A DNA stretch of 57,708 bases from an uncultured Shewanella sp. (GCF_947497935.1 NZ_CANMIO010000022.1:1-57708), one strand, 5' to 3'. Shown: positions 32,484-42,500, counted from the first letter of the stretch. Notes: generated by a model not told the origin, from the letters alone. A program made the numbers and translations.

Positions 32484-33923
32484 ATGACGTGGTTTTTGCT
32501 TTGCGTTGGTCTGTTGATCGGTGGCTATTTTATTTACGGTGCATTTGTCGAAAAGGTTTTTGGCATCAATGCCAAGCGCCAAACGCCTGCGTTTACCAAG
32601 ACAGACGGTGTTGATTATGTGCCGATGTCAAAAGGTAAAGTGTACTTAATTCAGCTACTCAACATCGCAGGTGTAGGCCCTATCTTTGGTCCAATCCTTG
32701 GTGCTCTTTATGGTCCAGCAGCAATGTTATGGATCGTTTTAGGTTGTATTTTTGCTGGTGCCGTTCACGACTACTTCTCAGGTATGTTGTCAGTACGCAA
32801 CAATGGTGAATCAGTACCAAGCCTAGCAGGTAAGTACCTAGGTAAAGGCGCTAAGCACTTTATGAACGTATTTGCCATTATCCTACTGCTTCTTGTTGGT
32901 GTGGTCTTTATCTCGGCTCCTGCAGGCCTACTAGGTAAGCTAACCGGATGGGATGTCAGCATTTTCGTAGGTATTATCTTCTGCTATTACTTAATTGCGA
33001 CTATCGTACCTGTAGACAAAATCATCGGTCGTCTATACCCATTCTTCGGTGCGCTATTAGTATTTATGTCTGTTGGCTTAACCATCGCATTAATCGTATC
33101 AAGCGAGCACAGCTTATTGCCAGGTGTTGAAGTGGGTGACTTCCTAACTAACCTCAACCCGAATGACATGCCACTATGGCCTGCGCTATTCATCACTATT
33201 GCATGTGGTGCGATTTCAGGTTTCCACGCAACTCAGTCACCATTGATGGCACGTTGTGTAGAAAACGAATCAAATGGCCGTTTCGTGTTCTTTGGTGCGA
33301 TGATTGGTGAAGGTATTATCGCGCTGATCTGGTGTGCTATCGCATTATCATTCTTCGGTGGTGTTGAAGGTCTAAATGCTGGCATGGCCGGTAACCCTGC
33401 AAACGTCGTTTATGAAGCTTCTACTGGCCTTCTAGGCGCTGTAGGTGGTTTCCTAGCGGTATTAGGTGTGATTGTACTGCCAATTACTTCTGGTGATACT
33501 GCTTTCCGTAGTGCACGCTTGATTTTGGCTGAGTTATTCAAGATGCCACAAACTGAGTTACCAAAGCGTTTGATGTTTGCTATTCCACTGTTTGCAGCTG
33601 GCGCAGTACTAACTCAAGTAGACTTTGGTGTGATTTGGCGCTACTTCGGCGTGGCGAACCAAGCGACTGCGGTAATGATGTTGTGGACAGCATCAGCTTA
33701 CTTGCTACGTCTGAACAAGTTCCATTGGATCTGTACGATTCCAGCCATGTTCATGACCACAGTAGTGATTAGTTTCCTATTAAGCTCACCAACACTTGGT
33801 GCGGGTCTACCGATGACACTATCTACGGTTGCAGGTATTGTATCGACCCTAGTGATCACTGGTTTGATTATGGTGAAAACTAAAGGCAAAGGCGACATCG
33901 AGTCAACTGCTGAAGAAGCCTAA
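32484..33923 (+). CDS. CstA/BtsT-family carbon starvation (pyruvate/peptide) transporter
   Basis: 479 aa from ATG 32484 with GGAGAG upstream; 28 earlier in-frame codons overlap the operator and are rejected. Multi-pass membrane protein of the CstA family with conserved blocks LNIAGVGPIFGPILGALYGP, GAVHDYFSGMLSVRN and IACGAISGFHATQSPLMARC. Shorter than E. coli CstA/BtsT (about 700 aa), the compact form common in Shewanella. Its position behind btsSR and the ACCGCT boxes suggests pyruvate uptake controlled by BtsR. Confidence 0.92.
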   Translation: MTWFLLCVGLLIGGYFIYGAFVEKVFGINAKRQTPAFTKTDGVDYVPMSKGKVYLIQLLNIAGVGPIFGPILGALYGPAAMLWIVLGCIFAGAVHDYFSGMLSVRNNGESVPSLAGKYLGKGAKHFMNVFAIILLLLVGVVFISAPAGLLGKLTGWDVSIFVGIIFCYYLIATIVPVDKIIGRLYPFFGALLVFMSVGLTIALIVSSEHSLLPGVEVGDFLTNLNPNDMPLWPALFITIACGAISGFHATQSPLMARCVENESNGRFVFFGAMIGEGIIALIWCAIALSFFGGVEGLNAGMAGNPANVVYEASTGLLGAVGGFLAVLGVIVLPITSGDTAFRSARLILAELFKMPQTELPKRLMFAIPLFAAGAVLTQVDFGVIWRYFGVANQATAVMMLWTASAYLLRLNKFHWICTIPAMFMTTVVISFLLSSPTLGAGLPMTLSTVAGIVSTLVITGLIMVKTKGKGDIESTAEEA

Positions 33924-33944
33924 TTTATTACAAGTTTAAACCCA

Positions 33945-33976
33945 ATAAAAAGCCAGTCATTTGACTGGCTTTTTTA
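33945..33976 (+). terminator. terminator of the CstA-family gene
   Basis: AGCCAGTCAT-TTGACTGGCT-type hairpin with A-run before and T-run after. Confidence 0.93.
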
Positions 33977-34032
33977 TTTGTATTCAAGTTCACTCAACTA
34001 GAGCATGCTTGCGTTTTCAATTACCTAAAGCG

Positions 34033-34587
34033 TTACTCCTGCACGCCCTTAAGTAACTCAGGCTCCACAAGTACAGAGTTATCGTTATCTGAGATCCAGA
34101 TCTGGCCCTCACAGATATTAAACTGCAAAGACATATTACGACCAACCAGTTGTCCCATGGCTTTAACTGCGTCTTCTGGAATATTCCAAATCGTTAAGTT
34201 GTCATAACGCTCAAGTGCAGCTTCATTTTGCTTCCACCAAATAGGCACGCTACGACCACCATAGGTAATAAGCTGTACCTGTTTGGCACGGCCGCAAGCT
34301 TTACGCAGCCATTTCTCATCGCTTTGACCGAACTCAACCCAAAGGTTAATTTCATCTGATAAAGATTTGTCCCAAAGCTCAGGCTCGTCATCGACACACA
34401 ACCCTTTACTAAACGTCAGAGAATCACTGGCGTTCATGGCAAAAGCAAGCAATCTGACCATCATACGCTCATCGGTTTCCGATGGATGCTGGGCAACTGT
34501 TAATTGATGATCTTGATAGTAGCCACGATCCATATCGGCGATTTGGATTGCGATTTTGTATACGGTAGCTTTTTTAGCCATTAGCAA
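34033..34587 (-). CDS. yaeQ: YaeQ family protein
   Basis: 184 aa (or 182 from the ATG at 34581, MAKKATVYKIAIQIADMDRGYY, the usual YaeQ start). Full-length YaeQ with its PD-(D/E)XK-like fold blocks ERMMVRLLAFAMNA and DEINLWVEFGQSDEKWLRKA. In E. coli it suppresses RfaH defects; biochemical role uncertain. Monocistronic. Confidence 0.93.
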   Translation of the reverse strand: MLMAKKATVYKIAIQIADMDRGYYQDHQLTVAQHPSETDERMMVRLLAFAMNASDSLTFSKGLCVDDEPELWDKSLSDEINLWVEFGQSDEKWLRKACGRAKQVQLITYGGRSVPIWWKQNEAALERYDNLTIWNIPEDAVKAMGQLVGRNMSLQFNICEGQIWISDNDNSVLVEPELLKGVQE

Positions 34588-34734
34588 TGTTTCATAAAGA
34601 AATTTGCGCCAAGTTTACCTTAAATTAAGATGTGAGCACACAATCTGTTATCTAAGATGCTCAGACGGAAGCGTGAACAGGGACGACACAAGATAGAGCT
34701 CTATACTCATTACAGCCAACAGTCCTTAACACAC

Positions 34735-34798
34735 CTAGAAGTTACCAGTTCTAGAAGTCATCAGGACTAGAAGAGTCAATAGCTAGAAATGGCCAGGG
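34735..34798. repeat. four 16-bp degenerate repeats starting CTAGAA
   Basis: CTAGAA recurs at 34735, 34751, 34767 and 34783, exactly 16 bp apart; units 1 and 2 share CTAGAAGTyAyCAG. The fourth unit contains the stop codon of the siroheme synthase gene. CTAG is normally rare in enteric-type genomes, so four in phase is notable. Confidence 0.75.
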
Positions 34799-35694
34799 CG
34801 GATCAGCTTAGCAGCGGGGAATTGCCGAGCTAAACGTAAGATTTCGTCACTGTCACCATAAACAAGGCAGGACTCACCCGCTGCCAGTTTATGCTCTATG
34901 GTTTTATCATCGAAAGATGCTGCATAGCTTGCATCACGTCTAAGTAACTCATTAAATTCAAATGGCACAGGCTTTGAAGAGTATGTGATATCGATTTTTT
35001 GCAGGTAAGGCATGGCGCCTATCGGTAATAACTCAGCCGATGTAGAAGAGTCTATCAAGAGCAACTCCCCTCTTGCAGGCTCTAAAGCAAAGCTCTTTTG
35101 ATAGTGGTTTTCCGTGTCATCGTCAAAGCGTTCAGCATTACGGCTGAAAAACTGCTCCCAAAACACCCTTCGGTGTTTAAATACGGGCAAGCGCTGCTGA
35201 ACCTCTTGGCGGCGCTCAGCGATAAAATCGAATAACGGCGTTATGGACTGTGGTAACCAAGATTCAAGTCGCGATCTGAGTTCTCGAGCATAAACAGGAG
35301 CCGCTCCAGCGGTACTGATCGCAATCTGCAAGCGGCCTCTATCGACAATTGAAGGAGTAATAAAACGGCAGTACTTTGGATTATCGACCACATTCGCCCA
35401 AATGCCTTGTTCCTTAGCAATACCCGCCAAGCGCTCATTAAGCCTTTTATCCGCGGTGCAGAGATAGACTAGATCGTAATCTTGAATATCTGCGTCACTC
35501 ACGGCTCTTTGTTCAAGAGTAATACGGCTCTGCTCTAGATAATTGAGCGTATCATGGCAAACATCGACAGCTATCACGTGAATATTCGCCTCAGTGCGAC
35601 TAAGTAAGTCGAGCTTGCGGCTAGCAACGTCACCCGCACCAACGATAAGCACCTTGAGTGACTGAGTATCAACAAATAGCGGAAAGTACTGCAT
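34783..35694 (-). CDS. siroheme synthase N-terminal type (precorrin-2 dehydrogenase/ferrochelatase)
   Basis: 303 aa. The NAD-binding start MQYFPLFVDTQSLKVLIVGAGDVASRKLDLL and the block FITPSIVDRGRLQIAISTAGAAPV match the CysG N-terminal/Met8p domain, which oxidises precorrin-2 and inserts iron to make siroheme. There is no methyltransferase half; instead about 90 C-terminal residues after the central domain are of unknown nature. Lies 34 bp downstream of the rhodanese gene on the same strand. Confidence 0.9.
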   Translation of the reverse strand: MQYFPLFVDTQSLKVLIVGAGDVASRKLDLLSRTEANIHVIAVDVCHDTLNYLEQSRITLEQRAVSDADIQDYDLVYLCTADKRLNERLAGIAKEQGIWANVVDNPKYCRFITPSIVDRGRLQIAISTAGAAPVYARELRSRLESWLPQSITPLFDFIAERRQEVQQRLPVFKHRRVFWEQFFSRNAERFDDDTENHYQKSFALEPARGELLLIDSSTSAELLPIGAMPYLQKIDITYSSKPVPFEFNELLRRDASYAASFDDKTIEHKLAAGESCLVYGDSDEILRLARQFPAAKLIRPGHF

Positions 35695-35728
35695 CTAGGT
35701 TACACCTTAGCGATAATTAACGACGGTA

Positions 35729-36088
35729 TTAGTCGTGTTCTATCGGCAATTGTCCCCCAAGCCAAGCTTTATAACCACCTGATAATGATACTACTTTCGT
35801 ATAACCCATAACCTGAAGGTTGTTAGCCGCTAATGCAGAGCGATAACCGCCACCACAATATAAAACCAGCGGTGTATCTTTTTCAGGAAAAAGGGTCTCA
35901 ATATCTCTTTCGATAATGCCACGACCTAAATGCTGTGCATTAGGTAGGTGTCCCTGGTGCCACTCAGAGTCTTCTCTGACATCGAGTAAAACCCAGCCTG
36001 TCATAGATTGGTACTGCTCAACGCTCACTTCGGTGATCTTAGGTAAGATACTTTCAACTAGCGCTAGAAATGCGGGATTGTGTTTCAT
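35729..36088 (-). CDS. rhodanese-like domain protein
   Basis: 119 aa single rhodanese domain. The active-site loop is intact (VLYCGGGYRSA, Cys nucleophile), preceded by LLDVREDSEWHQGHLPNA and followed by LSGGYKAW. Probable thiosulfate/persulfide sulfurtransferase. Its start codon shares one base with the stop of the upstream DUF2007 gene (TAATG), indicating coupling; siroheme synthase follows, making a sulfur-themed cluster. Confidence 0.93.
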   Translation of the reverse strand: MKHNPAFLALVESILPKITEVSVEQYQSMTGWVLLDVREDSEWHQGHLPNAQHLGRGIIERDIETLFPEKDTPLVLYCGGGYRSALAANNLQVMGYTKVVSLSGGYKAWLGGQLPIEHD

Positions 36089-36405
36089 TAACTGTATTTC
36101 TCACTACGTTCGGCGCTGCAATTCCAGCAGAGCTCAAAACTTGATTCATTAATTTCATGGCAATTAACACACTTCCACTTAGGACACTGTGCATTTAACG
36201 ATGCCATCTGTTTCTTTGCAGACTCATACTGACTATCAGCAACCCACAACTCGACATTTTGAATGCCTGTAGGTAACTCACCAACACCGCCTAACAAGGC
36301 CTCACCTTTTAACTCGACTTGAATGCCGCTGGCCTCCAGCATGCCTTTCCAAGTATGAGCCTCTAGCAGGTTCCCTGCTGCAACCAAACGTGTTTGCTCT
36401 TCCAT
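36088..36405 (-). CDS. DUF2007-type protein with C-terminal zinc ribbon
   Basis: 105 aa from ATG 36405, which follows AGGAAAT; an ATG 33 bp upstream would add a basic stretch not typical of the family. The N-terminal domain matches DUF2007 (LEAHTWKGMLEASGIQVELKGEALLGGVGELPTG, then VELWVADSQYESAKKQ). A C-terminal zinc ribbon C-x2-C ... C-x2-C (CVNCHEINESSFELCWNC) follows. Coupled to the rhodanese gene. Function unknown; probably a small regulatory or adaptor protein. Confidence 0.85.
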   Translation of the reverse strand: MEEQTRLVAAGNLLEAHTWKGMLEASGIQVELKGEALLGGVGELPTGIQNVELWVADSQYESAKKQMASLNAQCPKWKCVNCHEINESSFELCWNCSAERSEKYS

Positions 36406-36618
36406 GTTATTTCCTACTGCTATTGCTCTAATTGGCAAATTAAGTGGTAATACTTCAGTTAGCTCACTTTAAAACGTTTTTACATGCTACAGCTAAATCA
36501 ACAAGCCTGTCGAGTGCTGTTTTTTCAAACAACACAAAACACTTACCCTAGGTTGACATGGTGGAGATTTGTACTCAATTTCGCAGAAAGTCAAACATAA
36601 GCCATATTGCTTCAGCCA

Positions 36619-36649
36619 TAAAAAAGCCACCTCAGCGGTGGCTTTTTTA
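36619..36649 (-). terminator. terminator of the secDF operon
   Basis: AAGCCACC-gctga-GGTGGCTT followed by T-run on the - strand, directly after secF. Confidence 0.92.
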
Positions 36650-36661
36650 ACTGAGTACAGA

Positions 36662-37609
36662 TTAAGGCATTAATGCGTCTTGATCTGCACCTTCTTTTTC
36701 AATTTCCACTGGCATCATGTGTTCACGATTGATCCCAAGCTTAATCGCTAAGAAACTTGCCACGTAGATTGACGAGAATGTACCGACAAAAATACCCATC
36801 AGCAATGCAGTTGCGAAGCCGTGGATCATTGTGCCACCTTTAAGGAATAGCGCTACAACCACAACAAGTGTTGTACCCGTTGTAATGATGGTACGACTCA
36901 TGGTCTGCGTGATTGAAATATTCACCACTTCTTCAGGCAAGCTCTTACGTAGCTTCAGGAAGTTCTCTCGGATACGGTCAAACACAACGATGGTATCGTT
37001 AAGCGAGTAACCGACAACCGTTAATAGACCGGCTAATACGGTTAGATCAAACTCCAACTGTAAAATCGAGAATACACCCAGAGTAACAATCACGTCGTGG
37101 GCCAAAGCTGCCACTGAACCTAAAGCTAAACGCCATTCGAAGCGGAAAGATACATAGATAAGAATACATATCAAAGCGACTAAAACCGCAAGTCCGCCCT
37201 GCTCTGCAAGTTCTTTACCCACTTGAGGACCAACAAACTCGACACGCTTTTGAATAACAGATGAGTCAAGCTGAGTCACTGCACTCATTACGTCATTAAC
37301 TTGATCTTCACTCTTAAAGTCATCTTTCACTGGAAGGCGAATAAGCACATCGCGGCTAGAACCGAAGTTCTGTACCAATGCCCCACCTACCGACTCACTT
37401 GAAAGATTCGTACGAATTGCATTCAAATCAGCAGGCTTAGAGAATTCTAGCTCAACAACGGTACCACCGGTGAAGTCTAATCCCCAATTAATCCCTTTTG
37501 TCGCTAAGGTGACAATCGAACCTAGCACCAACACAGCAGACAAAATACTGATAGGCAGTGCGTGACGTAGGAAGTTGACTGTACCTTTAACATTTAAAAC
37601 CTGTAACAT
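36662..37609 (-). CDS. secF: protein translocase subunit SecF
   Basis: 315 aa, six membrane helices and a periplasmic domain (about 40-135). Conserved motifs: GINWGLDFTGGTVVELEF, GPQVGKELAEQG and DTIVVFDRIREN. With SecD it uses proton motive force to complete secretion through SecYEG. Follows secD by 12 bp and is last in the operon. Confidence 0.97.
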   Translation of the reverse strand: MLQVLNVKGTVNFLRHALPISILSAVLVLGSIVTLATKGINWGLDFTGGTVVELEFSKPADLNAIRTNLSSESVGGALVQNFGSSRDVLIRLPVKDDFKSEDQVNDVMSAVTQLDSSVIQKRVEFVGPQVGKELAEQGGLAVLVALICILIYVSFRFEWRLALGSVAALAHDVIVTLGVFSILQLEFDLTVLAGLLTVVGYSLNDTIVVFDRIRENFLKLRKSLPEEVVNISITQTMSRTIITTGTTLVVVVALFLKGGTMIHGFATALLMGIFVGTFSSIYVASFLAIKLGINREHMMPVEIEKEGADQDALMP

Positions 37610-37621
37610 TTCAACTTCCCC

Positions 37622-39472
37622 TTAAATAGACAGTTTCTTCACGCGTTTACCACCCCATATCGCGTTCACGATTGAGCGTGTACCAACGATACAAGTAAAC
37701 ATAGAAGTGGCGATACCGATCATTAAGGTCACCGCGAAGCCTTTCACTGCACCCGTACCTACGGCAAATAAGATAAGCGCCGTCATAAAGGTCGTAATGT
37801 TCGCATCAGCGATAGTTGAGAATGCGTTACCGTATCCTTCATGAATCGCTTGCTGTACGCTACGGCCGTTACGAAGTTCTTCACGAATACGTTCGTAAAT
37901 AAGTACGTTACCGTCAACCGCCATACCTACAGTTAACACCATGCCGGCAATACCTGGCAGGGTTAATACAGCGCCAGGGATCATAGACATAACGCCTACA
38001 ACCATCACTAAGTTAGCTGTTAGCGCTAGGTTAGCAATAAGACCAAAGCCACGGTAGTAAACCAACATGAAGATAAGGACAACAGCCATACCCCAGATCA
38101 TCGCCTGCATACCGTTTTCGATGTTTTCCTTACCAAGGCTTGGACCAATGGTACGTTCTTCAACGATATATACAGGAGCGATTAGCGCACCAGCACGTAG
38201 CAATAATGCTAGATTCTGTGCTTCAGCATGCTCAAGACCTGTGATAACAAAGTTACGGCCAAGACGAGCTTGAATGGTCGCAACCGAAATCACTTCCTCA
38301 ATCTTCTTCATCTTAACGCTACCATCAGCATTCTTTTCACCGGTATCTTTATACTCGATAAATAGCGTTGCCATCGGGTTACCGATGTTGTCTTTAGTCA
38401 CGTTAGAGAAAATTGAACCGCCTTTAGCATCAAGATTAATAGCTACTTGAGGACGACTGTATTCGTCAAAACTTGGTTGTGCGCCTTGAATATGGTCACC
38501 GGTCAACATAACCGCTTTCTTCAAGACAACTGGGCCGCCGCTGCGGCGCTGATAAAGCTCAGAACCTGCTGGTACACGGCCACTCATAGCAGCTTGTACA
38601 TCTGCTTTTTGATCAACCATATGGAATTCAATCGATGCTGTCGCACTCAAAATTTCTTTTGCGCGAGCAGTATCTTGAACACCTGGTAACTCAACGATAA
38701 TACGTTCAGCACCTTGACGTTGCACCACAGGTTCAGCTACACCTAGCTCGTTTACACGGTTACGAAGTGTAGTGATGTTTTGCTGTAGCGCTTCTTCTTT
38801 AACCTGCTTTAAATAAGCTTCACTTGGATTAGCAACAAGGACATAGTCATCGCCAACAGTCTTGTCTTGGAAGACCATGTCATTGCTGCGAGACTTAAGA
38901 AAGTTTTCTGCTTTCGCTAAAGTCTCGGCATCGCGAAACTTAATCTCGATGCCTTTGGCGCCATTTCGAATACCCGCGTAGCGAATTTTCTCAGCTCGTA
39001 AATCAGTTCTGAAGTCTGCAACCTTGGCTTCGGTCATCTTACGAATCGCTTCGCCCATGTCTACTTCCATCAAGAAGTGAACACCACCGCGTAAATCCAA
39101 ACCTAACTTCATCGGCGAGCCGCCCATGGCCTCTAGCCACTTTGGAGTTGCTGGAGCTAAGTTAAGTGCTACGGTGTACTTGTCGCCTAACGCATCGCTA
39201 ATAGCTTCTTTAGCAAGTAATTGCTCTTCGCCATTATTTACACGTACTAACAACTGACCATTTTCAAGCTCAGAACGCTTTACAGCGATCCCTTTGCTCT
39301 TTAATACTTCATTTACTGTCGACATAGTCGACGCTGAGACCTCTGCTCCTCGTGTGGCTACCACTTGAACTGCGTGGTCTTCACCGAAAAGGTTTGGTAT
39401 CGCATAGAATCCACCTATGGCGATGATTAACACCACCATTAGGTTTTTCCACATCGGGTATTTATTTAACAC
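37622..39472 (-). CDS. secD: protein translocase subunit SecD
   Basis: 616 aa. N-terminal helix, large periplasmic head (P1 domain), six-helix C-terminal half. Family motifs LGLDLRGGVHFLMEVD, GPSLGKENIENGM and VDGNVLIYERIREELRNG. Located 17 bp after yajC and 12 bp before secF. Confidence 0.97.
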   Translation of the reverse strand: MLNKYPMWKNLMVVLIIAIGGFYAIPNLFGEDHAVQVVATRGAEVSASTMSTVNEVLKSKGIAVKRSELENGQLLVRVNNGEEQLLAKEAISDALGDKYTVALNLAPATPKWLEAMGGSPMKLGLDLRGGVHFLMEVDMGEAIRKMTEAKVADFRTDLRAEKIRYAGIRNGAKGIEIKFRDAETLAKAENFLKSRSNDMVFQDKTVGDDYVLVANPSEAYLKQVKEEALQQNITTLRNRVNELGVAEPVVQRQGAERIIVELPGVQDTARAKEILSATASIEFHMVDQKADVQAAMSGRVPAGSELYQRRSGGPVVLKKAVMLTGDHIQGAQPSFDEYSRPQVAINLDAKGGSIFSNVTKDNIGNPMATLFIEYKDTGEKNADGSVKMKKIEEVISVATIQARLGRNFVITGLEHAEAQNLALLLRAGALIAPVYIVEERTIGPSLGKENIENGMQAMIWGMAVVLIFMLVYYRGFGLIANLALTANLVMVVGVMSMIPGAVLTLPGIAGMVLTVGMAVDGNVLIYERIREELRNGRSVQQAIHEGYGNAFSTIADANITTFMTALILFAVGTGAVKGFAVTLMIGIATSMFTCIVGTRSIVNAIWGGKRVKKLSI

Positions 39473-39489
39473 GCCATCGCCCTCTTGGC

Positions 39490-39822
39490 TTAAAGTGACT
39501 TAATAGAGCCTTTTGGCAATACGGCCGCAATATAATCCTTCTTAATCGTGATTTCGCTTGTCTCGTTGATAGTCAACAACACGTAGTCGTTTTCATCACT
39601 GATCTTAGCGATCTTACCTAGAATACCGCCGCTTGTTAGCACTTCATCACCTTTGCTCAAAGAGCTCATTAGGTTCTTGTGCTCTTTAACACGCTTAGAT
39701 TGTGGACGGAAAATCATGAAGTAAAAAATTAGGCCAAAGATGACCAACATGAAAATCAATTCCATCGTACCACCAGCGCCACCAACAGGTGCATCAGCTG
39801 CATATGCGTTTGAAATAAACAT
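39490..39822 (-). CDS. yajC: preprotein translocase subunit YajC
   Basis: 110 aa with one N-terminal membrane helix (IFMLVIFGLIFYFMIFRPQSKR) and a small soluble domain (SLSKGDEVLTSGGILGKI). Part of the SecDF-YajC complex. It follows tgt by 31 bp; the order tgt-yajC-secD-secF matches E. coli. Confidence 0.97.
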   Translation of the reverse strand: MFISNAYAADAPVGGAGGTMELIFMLVIFGLIFYFMIFRPQSKRVKEHKNLMSSLSKGDEVLTSGGILGKIAKISDENDYVLLTINETSEITIKKDYIAAVLPKGSIKSL

Positions 39823-39853
39823 AGTATTCTCTTCTTATTTGTCTGAGTAAAAA

Positions 39854-40987
39854 TTAATCGGATAATTCAGGAACTTCAGGTACTTCTCGACCTTGACTGG
39901 TATAGAATTCCGTAACAAAGGCGTCTAATGTACCTGTCTCGATAGCGCCACGCAAACCTTCCATCAATCTTTGATAATAACGAAGGTTATGAATGGTGTT
40001 TAATCGAGCACCTAGAATCTCATTACAACGATCTAAGTGGTAAAGGTATGCCCGTGAGTAGTTCTTACAGGTATAACAATCACACTTATCATCGAGTGGT
40101 GAAGTATCATCGCGATGACGTGCATTACGGATCTTGATAACTCCTTCACTGGTAAACAGATGACCGTTGCGAGCATTTCGTGTAGGCATAACACAATCGA
40201 ACATGTCTACGCCGCGACGTACGCCTTCAACTAAATCTTCAGGCTTACCGACCCCCATCAAATAACGAGGTTTATCAGCTGGAATTTTAGGACAAACATG
40301 CTCAAGAATGCGGTGCATGTCTTCCTTAGGCTCGCCAACTGCTAAACCACCAACAGCGTATCCATCAAAACCGATGTCGACTAAGCCATTCAAGCTTTCA
40401 TCACGTAGGTCTTCATAAACACCGCCTTGAATGATACCGAACAGTGAGTTCGGGTTTTCAAGTCTGTCAAACTCATCGCGTGAACGTTGTGCCCAACGAA
40501 GTGACATCTGCATCGACTTACGTGCTTCGTCCTCAGTTGCTGGGTACGGGGTACATTCGTCAAAAATCATTACGACATCGCTGCCTAATGAGTCTTGAAT
40601 TTGCATCGACTTTTCTGGATCTAAGAAGATCTTTTCACCGTTGATTGGTGAGCGGAAATGTACGCCTTCTTCAGTGATCTTACGAATATCACCCAAGCTA
40701 AAAACTTGGAATCCACCCGAGTCAGTCAAAATAGGACGTTGCCAGTTCATAAAGTCATGCAAGTCGCCATGCTTACGCATGATCTCTTCACCTGGTCGTA
40801 GCCAAAGGTGGAATGTATTACCTAGCAGAATGTCGGCGCCAGTTTCGCGCACTTCTTCTGGTGTCATTCCTTTAACGGTACCGTAAGTACCTACAGGCAT
40901 AAACGCAGGCGTTTCAACCGTACCACGTTCAAAAATCAAACGACCACGTCGAGCGCGGCCTTGAGTTGTATCTAATTCAAATTTCAT
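39854..40987 (-). CDS. tgt: tRNA-guanine transglycosylase
   Basis: 377 aa. Exchanges guanine 34 for preQ1 in queuosine tRNAs. Catalytic Asp motifs [12 protein letters not shown] and [16 protein letters not shown], and the zinc site C-D-C-Y-T-C-K ... (C, C, C, H), are present. First gene of the tgt-yajC-secDF operon; queA upstream has its own terminator, so the usual queA-tgt coupling is weakened. Confidence 0.98.
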
Positions 40988-41117
40988 TTTTCACCTCGCC
41001 AGATAAACAGTCTGACCTGAGTTAACTCAAGTATTTGAGTCTAAGATTATGACAAACATAAGGGCAAACAATTCAGTATCAACCCTAAATGCCAAAATAT
41101 GCATTAAATCTGCGGAT

Positions 41118-41156
41118 AAAAAAATACCCACTTCATATTATGAACTGGGTATTTTA
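41118..41156 (-). terminator. terminator between queA and tgt
   Basis: AATACCCA / TGGGTATT with inner TTCAT / ATGAA stem; a T-run on the - strand follows. It separates queA from the tgt operon. Confidence 0.85.
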
Positions 41157-41171
41157 AAGCAATTTGGATAA

Positions 41172-42209
41172 TTAGTTCGCTTTTTTGGTCACAAACATGG
41201 CGTCGCCATAGCTAAAGAAGCGGTATTTTTGAGCAATCGCGTGCTGATAGGCGTTTTTTACCTCATCGAAGCCAGCAAATGCACTCAGCAACATGATGAG
41301 CGTCGACTCTGGTAGGTGGAAGTTTGTTACCATCGCATCGACCACTTGGAACTGATATCCTGGATAGATAAAGATATCCGTGTCACCACTGAATGCTTGT
41401 AACTGCTCAGGCGAAGCTTTGGCGGCACTCTCTAGTGAACGCACCGATGTGGTACCCACTGCAATCACTCTATTACCTGCTGCTTTAGTTGCAGCAATCA
41501 AATCAACCACATTTTGTGGCACTTCAGCCCACTCAGAATGCATCTTATGATCGAGGATATTATCAACGCGAACAGGTTGAAAGGTACCCGCCCCAACATG
41601 CAAGGTGACAAAGGCCGTATTTACGCCTTTCTCTTTTAATGCCGCGAGCATAGCGTCATCAAAATGCAGACCCGCTGTAGGCGCAGCAACTGCACCAGGA
41701 TTTTGATTATAAACTGTTTGGTAGCGCTCTTTATCCGCGTCTTCATCGGGTCTATCGATATAAGGCGGTAATGGCATATGGCCGACTTCTTCGAGCACTT
41801 CTAAAATTGTCTTATCACTTTGCAGCGATAGCTCAAATAAAGCGTCATGTCTGGCAACCATCACCATCTCGTAGCCACCATCAAGGCAGATAATTGAGTC
41901 TACTTTCGGCGATTTAGAGCAGCGAACATGGGCAAGGACTCGTTTATCATCAAGCATACGCTCGACAAGGATCTCCAATTTACCACCCGACTGCTTAGTG
42001 CCAAACATACGCGCAGGAATAACCCGAGTATTGTTGAACACCATCAAATCACCTGAATTGACTTGCTTCAAAATATCGGTGAATTGCAGATCCGCCAACT
42101 GACCGCTATTACCGTCAAGTGATAGCAATCGGGACGCAGTCCGCTCTGCCGTTGGGTAACGGGCAATTAACTCATCTGGGAGCTCGAAAGAAAAATCTGC
42201 AACGCGCAT
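41172..42209 (-). CDS. queA: S-adenosylmethionine:tRNA ribosyltransferase-isomerase
   Basis: 345 aa. Converts preQ1-tRNA to epoxyqueuosine-tRNA. Typical blocks: MRVADFSFELPDELIARYP, NNTRVIPARMFG, AAPTAGLHFDDAML, TLHVGAGTFQPVR. Divides the region from the small ORF upstream at 42327. Confidence 0.98.
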   Translation of the reverse strand: MRVADFSFELPDELIARYPTAERTASRLLSLDGNSGQLADLQFTDILKQVNSGDLMVFNNTRVIPARMFGTKQSGGKLEILVERMLDDKRVLAHVRCSKSPKVDSIICLDGGYEMVMVARHDALFELSLQSDKTILEVLEEVGHMPLPPYIDRPDEDADKERYQTVYNQNPGAVAAPTAGLHFDDAMLAALKEKGVNTAFVTLHVGAGTFQPVRVDNILDHKMHSEWAEVPQNVVDLIAATKAAGNRVIAVGTTSVRSLESAAKASPEQLQAFSGDTDIFIYPGYQFQVVDAMVTNFHLPESTLIMLLSAFAGFDEVKNAYQHAIAQKYRFFSYGDAMFVTKKAN

Positions 42210-42326
42210 GGAAAGTCTCTACTGTGTCTAAATCGGCCGCTAGTCTATGGCTACAGCTAAAGAAGATCAACAATCCGATCCTAAAAAACGCCCAATATCC
42301 GGGATTACTGCCATAAAACCAGAATA

Positions 42327-42500
42327 TTAATTAAATGATTTAAATTTGCTCGACTGCTGCGAAGTACTATTGACCGTAGATTTGCTATCTAAATCTTCTA
42401 TACGATAGCGGTGTTGAGCGTAGGGAATATCAATTTCGACTTTTTTTCGTCTAACTTGAGCGCTTCGGCCCAACTTTTGGGTTAACCAGTTCCACATCAT
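42327..42500 (-). CDS. 57-aa basic small protein, unknown
   Basis: 57 codons from ATG 42500 (or 42497, M-M start); AAGG is close and GAGG lies about ten bases upstream. The product MMWNWLTQKLGRSAQVRRKK is basic at the start, then has a YAQHRYRIEDL segment and a Ser/Lys tail. No membrane segment. It does not match a family I recognise. Coding is suggested by the ribosome site and orientation with queA only. Confidence 0.4.
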   Translation of the reverse strand: MMWNWLTQKLGRSAQVRRKKVEIDIPYAQHRYRIEDLDSKSTVNSTSQQSSKFKSFN

